Of a DNA stretch of 64,000 nt, positions 22,701-31,164 are shown one piece after another. How positions within the stretch are numbered: the stretch's first letter is position 1; every line of letters starts with the position of its first letter. A model generated the notes under the pieces. That model was not told the DNA's origin. It worked only from the letters and a program-made list of their open reading frames with translations, and did not search any database. The stretch lies in contig NC_084478.1 in NCBI RefSeq assembly GCF_027409185.1, positions 82,195,624 to 82,259,623 on the forward strand, read 5' to 3'. The DNA is from Cynocephalus volans. Its lineage: Eukaryota > Chordata > Mammalia > Dermoptera > Cynocephalidae. A program made the translations under genes and the position numbers.

Positions 22701-23266
22701 GTGTGCCCAGAGAGGAAGGGCTGGAGGAGCCCTGAGGGAAGATAAACTCCTGGGAAGGCTGAGAGGGAAGGCTTGGTATTCCAAGACCAAAATGGTGGAT
22801 GGGGCATGGTGTGTGAGTGAAGAGGCAACCCTGGAGGAACTAATGGAACAGAGGGAAATGGGGCTGGAGAGTCTACCAATCACGGACCAGCAGCTGTGGG
22901 TGAAGAGGAGCCAGGCAACGCTTCTGAGCGAGGGAGGAGCATATTCAGAGACCCCAGCCTTGAGGAAAGAGACGTGGTGGCTGTGATGGAGGGATTGGGG
23001 AAGGCGAGAGGGGTGATGAGGAAATCAGAGAGGAAGAGGTCTGTGCAATAGTGCAGGTGACAAATCTTCAGTTGGGTAGGACAAAAAAAGAGGGGACAGC
23101 CAGGAGGGGACATGGATGTGACCTGGCTCTGGCCTCTTCTTTTCTGTCTATAGCTTCTGCTGAAGAAAGAGGACTCCAGCCTCCCAGTCGCTCTATCGGA
23201 CCCAGGCCAGACAGCTCCACCTCACTGTCTATTGGATATCTGAGATGCATCTCCCTCTTGCGCTAG
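19719..23266 (+). CDS. DMRTC1: DMRTC1-like protein, copy A (7 coding exons)
   Basis: Doublesex/mab-3-related factor of the C1 type. Coding exons: 19,723-19,943; 20,025-20,179; 20,471-20,529; 20,846-20,982; 21,795-21,855; 22,043-22,190; 23,154-23,266. Every junction keeps frame and the sum is 894 nt, giving 297 residues. The ATG has A at -3 and G at +4, and a possible acceptor (ccctag) lies just before it. Residues 41-75 form a degenerate DM domain: [18 protein letters not shown] keeps H56, C60, C65, C67 and C70, but HSQKRDIS replaces the first CxxC and NH of true DM fingers, so zinc and DNA binding are doubtful. A basic helix follows (about 85-106), then Pro/Ser-rich sequence, [15 protein letters not shown] (about 225-239) and the subfamily end ending [10 protein letters not shown]. 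Five donors are GTGAGT, GTAAGT or near; the exon 5 donor is GTCCTG, and reading through it would add VLEE and stop at 215 residues. Assignment to C1 over C2 rests on the lost finger and recalled similarity. Confidence 0.85.
20230..20320 (+). repeat. MIR fragment in intron 2 of copy A
   Basis: The core attgctatgtggccttgggc aagttact and the following ccttagctcgcccaagtgta match MIR. The paralogous piece lies at 26,195-26,285. Confidence 0.7.
20605..20715 (+). repeat. MIR fragment in intron 3 of copy A
   Basis: Shows cttgccatgtgaccttggga, cctcagtttccctagttgc and ataatgaaag in MIR order. The copy-B equivalent is at 26,570-26,680. Confidence 0.7.
21085..21292 (+). repeat. MIR in intron 4 of copy A
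   Basis: A nearly full MIR: ctttgccatttcctacttgt, gaggctttggacaagtgag, tgggtgtactggggacaata, then cacatagtaggccttcaact. The copy-B equivalent is at 27,050-27,257. Confidence 0.75.
22405..22525 (-). repeat. MIR, minus strand, in intron 6 of copy A
   Basis: Antisense MIR text: aaggaaactgaggccctgag, agtggcagggacttgcccta, gggcatgcagcacc and ccaggtctcccgactct. The copy-B equivalent is at 28,370-28,490. Confidence 0.75.
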
Positions 23267-23337
23267 GAGCCAAGAGAAGGAGGCCTCACTAAAGCACGGC
23301 CTACCCTGTTTCTGAATGTGCGAAATGGTTAATGTGC

Positions 23338-23366
23338 AAAATGCTTCACATCTTTTTTTTTTTTTA
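23338..23366 (+). repeat. T-run of variable length
   Basis: A homopolymer of about 13 T follows the stop of copy A. The equivalent run in copy B (29,318-29,334) is about 4 T longer and accounts for the change of offset between copies from 5965 to 5969. Confidence 0.8.
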
Positions 23367-23515
23367 AGCCTTTAGGTGTTTTATAAGCTTTCACATCCCT
23401 TTAATTATATGGGGCAATTCCTTGACTGAGCGTGGATTTTCTTGTACCTCCATCCCATCTTACTCCTTTGGATGCTGGGGCCTTTCCAATGACTCTTATA
23501 AAAACAGGATTGTGC

Positions 23516-24030
23516 TACCCAGAGGAATGGAAATCATCAAGTCGAAGGTATACCTGTTCCCCAATGTTCATCGCAACACTCTTTACAATAGCCAAGAGCT
23601 GGAACCAGCCCAAATGTCCACCATCAGATGAGTGGATACGGAAAATGTGGTACATCTACACAATGAAATACTACTCAGCTATGAAAACGAATGAAATACT
23701 GCCATTTGCAACAACATGGATGGACCTTGAGAGAATTATATTAAGTGAAACGAGTCAGGCACAGAAAGAGAAATACCACATGTTCTCACTTATTGGTGAG
23801 AGCCAGAAATTAATATATAATTCACGCACACACACAAACACACACACACAAAAAAAACCGGAGGGGGGGGGAGAAGTTATAACAACCACAATTACTTGAT
23901 GTTGATGCGACAAGCAAACAGAGGGGACATCGGTGGGGATAGGGGGGAGGGAGGAGGGAGGGAGGTTTTGGTGAGGGGCAACAATAATCATCCACAATGT
24001 ATATCGACAAAATAAAATTTAAACAAAAAA
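23516..24030 (+). mobile_element. L1 3' piece at the A/B unit junction
   Basis: Starts abruptly inside the ORF2 C-terminal region at acccagaggaatggaaatca (equivalent to 40,030 in L1-2) and runs through the 3' UTR to the A-rich end. No target-site duplication links its two sides: the left flank is gene 3' flank (acaggattgtgct), the right flank gaagacatgctg. It shares changes with the piece at 29,485-30,000 (ggtgagagccagaaattaat) that the L1-1 tail lacks. It marks the junction of the tandem duplication. Confidence 0.9.
24011..24016 (+). promoter_or_regulatory. AATAAA supplied by the L1 piece, downstream of copy A
   Basis: This is the first canonical polyadenylation hexamer after the copy A stop codon. 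The intervening native 3' flank has neither AATAAA nor ATTAAA, only a TATAAA variant at 23,497-23,502. Use by the gene is inferred. Confidence 0.4.
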
Positions 24031-24144
24031 TGAAGACATGCTGAATTTTGAAAAGGTAAATTCCAGAATACCAAGTCCATGAATTAAAAATGCATTCACA
24101 CAAGGTATTTTACATCCAAAGGGAGACTAGTCTGAGAAACGAGC

Positions 24145-24434
24145 CTTGGGAAGCACAAAGCTGAACTTCCCCTCAGGAGCTACCGGCTAGTCTAGTAAAG
24201 AGAGCACAAGAAGCTACACGGATGTGGAGAGGGCGGAACTGCCGGGTGTGAGCGTCAGTGGATCTCGAAGCTCATTGGTCACCGGCCGCAGCGGTGGGAG
24301 GGGGTAAGGGGGAGGTGGAAGGCAGCGCTGGAAGGTCATTGGCCTTGTAGGAAGGGCGGGAAAGGTAGCAGAAGCCGGGTTTTCCCTCAGGCCTCTTGTC
24401 CCAGCTGATCGATTCCGACCTGCTGTAGGCTTAG
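24145..24434 (+). promoter_or_regulatory. Putative promoter and untranslated first exon of copy B
   Basis: Paralogue of the copy A promoter block with both inverted CCAAT boxes intact (ATTGG at 24,274-24,278 and 24,338-24,342), GC boxes, and a consensus-like donor ttag/gtaagg with GT at 24,435-24,436. Copy C agrees with B at both sites where A differs. Confidence 0.5.
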
Positions 24435-25683
24435 GTAAGGCTTTTGACACAGGTTTTCGTCAGGAATACCACCCTTGTTCTCCATGCCTCTTCTTTCCTC
24501 CCTCCCTCCTGCTCCGAATCCCCAGCCCCTTCCCCTCTCCTCCACCTCAGCGGGGTATCCCCACCCACCATGTCATCCCACTCAGCCCCTACACTTCCCC
24601 ACACCCCTTTTGGGAGAACCCTTCGCCCCTGACCCTGGGACAGGGCTCATGCCCCTGCCTTTTATTCGGAGGTGGGGGAGACAGTGAGTGATCGGGCTTC
24701 CTGAGGAGATGGTACACTCTAGGACGGTGGGGTGGAATGGGGTGTGGGGGGTGGGGCGGAGTGTGGTGATGGTGTGTGCTCAAGCACAATCGTTGAAGTG
24801 TGGAGAAGAGTATGGAAGATTGTTGGGAGGCTGCAGAGGGAGTGCATGGGTTTGCATGAAAGCAGAGAGGGTGCGTCGGCCCAAGAGAAAAATTAGTTTG
24901 ATGAGGAGTTGCCGATTGGCTAGATTAAGGCCTGGCACTTCGCAGAGGGCTCAACAAATATCTGTAGATTAAAGAATGGAGGGAATGAATGAAGGGGTGA
25001 ATGAAAACAATAATTGAAAGAGGGCTCGGGTTCCAAGAGAACATTATGGTTTCATGGGGTGGAAGAGGGTATTCAGCTTAAAGGGGGAGTAAGGGAATAA
25101 TTAAAATTGCAGTGGGGTGCAAGAAAAGTCAGAATGGAGTGTGAGGGGAAAACTGAACACAGGGCAAACGTGAAACTAATAGAGTTGAGTGTAGGGAGCA
25201 TAAAATCATGTGTGGCGAGTGAATGAAGGCAGGAGGTTAGGAAGACTATTGTTGATGTGGATGCCAGAAATAATAGTTGGGTTTGGCAGAATACATGATG
25301 ATACACAAGAAGAGGGTGGAGTAACTGTTGAAGGGGGCACGGGAGTACATGTGCATGCTGAAAATGAAATCTATGGCGGAGTGAAGGTAAGCAAGGAGAA
25401 GAGCGATCGGCTTGAATGTGTATGCGGCCCATGCTAAGAGTTTCTTGGTGGGGAGGCTATGTATGAGTGGGGCTTCCTGGGAAGGAGGCTATGTGAGTAA
25501 GAAGGTTGGGGTGAAGATTAGAGAAAGCCATGGGAGAACAAGGGAGGAGGCAATCTGATTCCAGTGGTGAGAGGGACGGAGAAGAAGAATCGAGCCACTT
25601 CACATAGGACTTTCCAAGGGCAAAGGAAGTACGTTGGTGGGAGGGCATCACGTGGCCATTCTGACCTCCACTACTGACCCTAG

Positions 25684-28600
25684 AACCATGGATCCTCAAG
25701 AAACACCTGCTGTGCCCTGCTGCTCCTCCAACTTGGAACGCACCACAGGGTGTGAGATCGGATCCCCATGGGGGGCTGAACTTGTCCCCAGAAGAGCTAT
25801 AGTCCGCCATGACCACAGCCAGAAGCGTGACATCTCTACCCAAATCAGAGGCCACAAGCGTTTCTGCATCTTCCGGGCCTGCAAGTGTCACAATTGTGCC
25901 CTCTTCTTGTGAGTATGCTGTCTGGCAAGGAGAAGGGTCAGGCCTCCTCTAAATGTGACTAACCTTAGACCTGTATCGCCTCACTTTAGGGAATATCGCC
26001 GGGTCTTGCCTGCTGTGAGTGCCTTGAAGGAGGAGCAGAGGGCAGCGCTAAAGAGGCACCTGGCTCGAAGACTGAAAAGGAGTGTGGCAGCCCCTGCCAA
26101 AGCTCACATCCCTGTCAAGAATTTGGGCATCAAAGGAGTCCTCAGTGAGTATCTCTGGCCAGGGAGGGAGCCTGAGTTTGGGTGGAGGAAGCAGGAGTAA
26201 TTCTGTCACCAGTTCTATCACTGAATTGCTATGTGGCCTTGGGCAAGTTACTCGCTGGACCTTAGCTCGCCCAAGTGTAAAACATCGTCAACATTATTTA
26301 CCAAATGTTTGTGGGAATGACAGACCGGGGAGTCGAAAAGGTCCATGGTGAGATGAGACTTCAGATTGGGGGTGGGCAGAGTGGGGTGGGGCTGAGGGGG
26401 AAAGGCTCACCAAAGCTGTCCCTGGTCTTTCACAGCTGGGAAGGTGGACATTGTGCCTCAGCCTGAGGCCCACCCCCACACAACCCCCGAGGAGGTAAGT
26501 AGAGTCTGTTGCCAGTGGGGAAGGCTCACACCCAGCCACTGCCCAGACCCCTTCCACTGTGTCCCAAAGACGTGGGTTCCATCTCCAATCCTACCACCGT
26601 CTTGCCATGTGACCTTGGGAAAAAAATCACTTCTCCTCCCCGGCCCTCAGTTTCCCTAGTTGCATAATGAAAGATAAGACTGTCTGGTCTTCAAGATCTT
26701 CAGAACTCTGGCATTCTGGGCTCCTATCCTCATCCCCAAACATGCCCACACCTCCTCTCTCCATGGCCGACCTGGTACCTGACTCCAACCTGTGCTCTGC
26801 GCCCCTGCAGGAGAGCTCCCAAGGGGCTCTGCTCCTCGGCCAGCCCCCAGAACCTCTGTCTCTGCCCTGCACTCCAGTGACCTTGGAGCAGCAACCGATG
26901 GCTTCTCTTTCTAGGCAGCCCCACGGGTCACCTGTCCTGTGCAGCAGGTGAGTAGAGCAAGGTCATGTCTTGTGTTGTTGTGTGCCCACCCTTGTGCTTG
27001 ATGCTATGGGAGACAAGAGGAGGAAGAGGAGAAGGAGGAGGAGAAGGCAGCATCTCAGGCTAATGGGCAAGACAGGGCTCTCCCAGCTTTGCCATTTCCT
27101 ACTTGTGAGGCTTTGGACAAGTGAGTTTATGTTTTTGAACCCCCGATTTCCCTATGGGTGTACTGGGGACAATATTCTACACCTATAGCATTGACAAGAG
27201 AAGTAGCCTGAGGCCGGACACATAGTAGGCCTTCAACTAGTGAAGGCTGTTATTTCACATGAAACAGACAAATGGGATAGAAGGTCCTGCTGAAAAGTAG
27301 GGCCATGATGGCGACGGCCACAGAGGACCAGGGGAAAGCCCAGAGGCCGTTAGAGAAGGCTTCCTGGAGATGAGGCAAACTTGTCCGTCAGGACCCATGG
27401 GGATCGGACAGTATGGAGGCGAGAACCAGTCCCTGAACCGGGACAGTAATCACATCTCTGCAGGTGCTTTGCAGGTAAAAGCACGGACACCTGTGTGATT
27501 TTCCATACTCTTCGCTGTTGCCCCAGGAGGAAAAAAGCTGGCAGAAATTAGTGTCTCACAAAAGATATAGAAAAAAGAGGTATGGAAAAGAAAACAGGCC
27601 AAGCAGGAGAAGAGGCTTGCCCAAGCCACGGCAGTGGCTCAGCAGGCATTCGGATTCCCACATCCAGATATTGCAGAATCCTTCCCCTCTCTCTGTTGAC
27701 TGGTGCTATGTGTCTGCCACAGGGTTTAATCCCCTGGCCTCTCCTTTCCTTGTTTCTAGATGCTCAGCGCTGATCCTGCAGCCCAGTGCCACCCTTGACT
27801 CTCTTCTACTGCAGTCACAGGTCCTGGAAGAGTAGTGGGGTCCAGAACCCTGGGAGGGGCCGAACTTAGTGAATGGAAAGAACAGAAGACCTCGGGGGTT
27901 GGGCGGGGGTGCGGGCTCTCTAGAACTGGAGGCTTCAGAGGCACTTGTCGCGTTGGAAGGAGGTATGGTTTCCCAGCCCCCATTCTCTCAAACCCTTTCC
28001 TTTGCAGGCCGCTACAGCCTCCGACCAGGCTTTGGCTTCTGCCTCCTCAGAGTGGCAGCAGAAGCTGGAGGCTGTCGAGGCTCTGCTGAGTCTGAGACAC
28101 TCTTTTCAGACCCCTTCTGACTCCATCTCCCTCCACCAGGCCTGTGACCCACCAGGTAGCCTGCTCCTTGAGAGGACACGGGGTGGGGATCGTTGGGAAA
28201 TGGGGGTTGTTGTGGTAAGCAGGTTCTAACTGGGAAATCAGGGTCGGTGGACTGAACCTCCTTGGAGCCAGCTACCCAAGCTCCTCAGTCTAACTCCTGA
28301 GATGGTCCTTGAGAACTGCTCAGTGAATCTTTAGTTTATCGAACTTTGTGCCCTTGTCCAGTGCCCTTTGTGCAGAGGTTGAGCGCCCTTTAGTCAAGAA
28401 ACAAGGAAACTGAGGCCCTGAGAGTGGCAGGGACTTGCCCTAGGGCATGCAGCACCCACGTTAGGTGGAAGAACCAGGTCTCCCGACTCTCCGCCCAAGG
28501 CTCTCTATCGAGACCCCTGAAGTCTTCTGTGGCCTGGGGAGGACATACAGAGGTGATAAGGGCCTAGTCTGGAAGGAGGTCTGGTCCCTGCCTTCAAGAA

Positions 28601-29231
28601 ACTTCCAGCCTAGATGTGGAGCCTGGATGCCTGTACCGCCTGTGTTTTGTGGCTAAATCTCAATGGTGTGCCCAGAGAGGAAGGGCTGGAGGAGCCCTGA
28701 GGGAAGATAAACTCCTGGGAAGGCTGAGAGGGAAGGCTTGGTATTCCAAGACCAAAATGGTGGATGGGGCATGGTGTGTGAGTGAAGAGGCAACCCTGGA
28801 GGAACTAATGGAACAGAGGGAAATGGGGCTGGAGAGTCTACCAATCACGGACCAGCAGCTGTGGGTGACGAGGAGCCAGGCAACGCTTCTGAGCGAGGGA
28901 GGAGCATATTCAGAGACCCCAGCCTTGAGGAAAGAGACGTGGTGGCTGTGATGGAGGGATTGGGGAAGGCGAGAGGGGTGATGAGGAAATCAGAGAGGAA
29001 GAGGTCTGTGCAATAGTGCAGGTGACAAATCTTCAGTTGGGTAGGACAAAAAAAGAGGGGACAGCCAGGAGGGGACATGGATGTGACCTGGCTCTGGCCT
29101 CTTCTTTTCTGTCTATAGCTTCTGCTGAAGAAAGAGGACTCCAGCCTCCCAGTCGCTCTATCGGACCCAGGCCAGACAGCTCCACCTCACTGTCTATTGG
29201 ATATCTGAGATGCATCTCCCTCTTGCGCTAG
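25684..29231 (+). CDS. DMRTC1B: DMRTC1-like protein, copy B (7 coding exons)
   Basis: Tandem paralogue of copy A. Coding exons: 25,688-25,908; 25,990-26,144; 26,436-26,494; 26,811-26,947; 27,760-27,820; 28,008-28,155; 29,119-29,231, all at an offset of 5965 and with the same phases, donors and acceptors. The predicted product is 297 residues. It differs from copy A only at two neighbouring residues of exon 6, about residues 219-220: Asp-Phe in A, Ala-Leu in B, from two substitutions. The degenerate DM half-finger ([18 protein letters not shown]) and the [15 protein letters not shown] and [10 protein letters not shown] segments are identical. The exon 5 donor is again GTCCTG. With both canonical CCAAT boxes and a better first-exon donor, B looks the more likely to be well expressed. 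The symbol follows the human naming for a second copy and does not claim one-to-one orthology. Confidence 0.84.
26195..28490 (+). repeat. MIR fragments in introns 2, 3, 4 and 6 of copy B
   Basis: Paralogues of the four intronic MIRs of copy A: 26,195-26,285 (+), 26,570-26,680 (+), 27,050-27,257 (+) and 28,370-28,490 (-). They were carried along with the duplication and are not independent insertions. Confidence 0.7.
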
Positions 29232-29484
29232 GAGCCAAGAGAAGGAGGCCTCACTAAAGCACGGCCTACCCTGTTTCTGAATGTGCGAAATGGTTAATGT
29301 GCAAAATGCTTCACATCTTTTTTTTTTTTTTTTTAAGCCTTTAGGTGTTTTATAAGCTTTCACATCCCTTTAATTATATGGGGCAATTCCTTGACTGAGC
29401 GTGGATTTTCTTGTACCTCCATCCCATCTTACTCCTTTGGATGCTGGGGCCTTTCCAATGACTCTTATAAAAACAGGATTGTGC

Positions 29485-30000
29485 TACCCAGAGGAATGGA
29501 AATCATCAAGTCGAAGGTATACCTGTTCCCCAATGTTCATCGCAACACTCTTTACAATAGCCAAGAGCTGGAACCAGCCCAAATGTCCACCATCAGATGA
29601 GTGGATACGGAAAATGTGGTACATCTACACAATGAAATACTACTCAGCTATGAAAACGAATGAAATACTGCCATTTGCAACAACATGGATGGACCTTGAG
29701 AGAATTATATTAAGTGAAACGAGTCAGGCACAGAAAGAGAAATACCACATGTTCTCACTTATTGGTGAGAGCCAGAAATTAATATATAATTCACACACAC
29801 ACACAAACACACACACACAAAAAAAACCGGAGGGGGGGGGAGAAGTTATAACAACCACAATTACTTGATGTTGATGCGACAAGCAAACAGAGGGGACATC
29901 GGTGGGGATAGGGGGGAGGGAGGAGGGAGGGAGGTTTTGGTGAGGGGCAACAATGATCAGCCACAATGTATATCGACAAAATAAAATTTAAATAAAAAAA
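29485..30000 (+). mobile_element. L1 3' piece at the B/C unit junction
   Basis: Nearly identical to 23,516-24,030, with the same start at acccagaggaatgg and the same shared changes. It carries AATAAA at 29,980-29,985, the first canonical polyadenylation hexamer downstream of copy B. Confidence 0.9.
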
Positions 30001-31164
30001 GAAGACATGCTGAATTTTGAAAAGGTAAATTCCAGAATACCAAGTCCATGAGTTAAAAATGCATTCACACAAGGTATTTTACATCCAAAGGGAGACTAGT
30101 CTGAGAAACGCACAAAGCTGAACTTCCCCTCAGGAGCTACTGGCTAGTCTAGTAAAGAGAGCACAAGAAGCTACACGGATGTGGAGAGGGCGGAACTGCC
30201 GGGCGTGAGCGTCAGTGGATCTCTAAGCTCATTGGTCACCGGCTGCAGCGGCGGGTGGGGGGGAAGGGGGAGGTGGAAGGCAGCGCTGGAAGCTCATTGG
30301 CCTTGTAGGAAGGGCGGGAAAGGTAGCAGAAGCCGGGTTTTCCCTCAGGCCTCTTGTCCCAGCTGATCGATTCCGACCTGCTGTAGGCTTAGGTAAGGCT
30401 TTTGACACAGGTTTTCGTCAGGAATACCACCCTTGTTCTCCATGCCTCTTCTTTCCTCCCTCCCTCCTGCTCCGAATCCCCAGCCCCTTCCCCTCTCCTC
30501 CACCTCAGCAGGGTATCCCCAACCGCCATGACATCCCACTCAGCCCCTACACTTCCCCACACCCCTTTTGGGAGTACCCTTCGCCCCTGACCCTGGGACA
30601 GTGCTCATGCCCCTTCCTTTTATTCGGAGGTGGGGGTCACAGTGAGTGATCAGGCTTCCTGACGAGATGGTACACTCCAGGAGGGTGGGGTGGAATGGGG
30701 TGTGGGGGGTGGGGCGGAGTGTGGTGATGGTGTGTGCTCAAGCACAATCGTTGAAGTGTGGAGAAGAGTATGGAAGATTGTTGGGAGGCTGCAGACGGAG
30801 TGCATGGGTTTGCATGAAAGCAGAGAGGGTGCGTTGGCCCAAGAGAAAAATTAGTTTAATGAGGCTCGATTAAGACCTGGCACTTCGCAGAGGGCTCCAC
30901 AATTATCTGTTGAGTAAAGAATGGTGGGAATGGGGTGGAAGAGGGTATTCAGCTTAAAGGGGGAGCAAGGGAATAATTAAGATTGCAGTGTGGTGCAAGA
31001 AAAGTCAGAATGGAGTGTGAGGGGAAAACTGAACACAGGGCAATCGTGAAACTAATAGAGTTGAGTGTAGGGAGCATAAAATCATGTGTGGCGAGTGAAT
31101 GAAGGCAGGAGGTTAGGAAGACTATTGTTGATGTGGATGCCAGAAATAATAGTTGGGTTTGGCA
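30001..31164 (+). pseudogene. Truncated third DMRTC1 unit (copy C): promoter region only
   Basis: Homologous to 18,067-19,323 of unit A and stops at ggtttggca, about 400 bp before where the ATG exon would be, so no coding exon is present. It keeps both inverted CCAAT boxes (30,231-30,235 and 30,296-30,300), the GC boxes and the donor ttag/gtaagg with GT at 30,393-30,394. Compared with A and B it has lost about 12 bp near 30,109, about 13 bp near 30,863 and about 69 bp near 30,934. Its 3' end abuts a minus-strand L1 that lacks its own A-tail, so the end is a rearrangement breakpoint and not an insertion site. Confidence 0.85.

Larger units (their letters stand above)
18067..23515 (+). repeat. 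Tandem unit A containing DMRTC1-like copy A
   Basis: Direct-repeat unit. Its sequence recurs at 24,032-29,484 with a constant offset of 5965, rising to 5969 after a 4-T longer T-run. A truncated third copy lies at 30,001-31,164. The unit holds a GC-rich promoter region, a first intron, seven coding exons and about 250 bp of 3' flank. It ends where the L1 3' piece of unit B begins, at gtgct/acccagagg. Confidence 0.95.
23516..29484 (+). repeat. Tandem unit B containing DMRTC1-like copy B
   Basis: L1 3' piece (23,516-24,030), promoter region, seven coding exons and 3' flank, in direct orientation to unit A. It ends at the same gtgct/acccagagg junction at 29,484/29,485. Against unit A, 17 substitutions lie in 18,067-18,876, about one in the next 2.8 kb, 11 in about 21,670-22,910, and none in the following 900 bp apart from the T-run. 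Confidence 0.95.

Noticed and set aside
22651..22986. A 111-codon open frame in intron 6, also in copy B
   Set aside because: No family resemblance, no splice logic and no ATG context; conserved only because the unit is duplicated.
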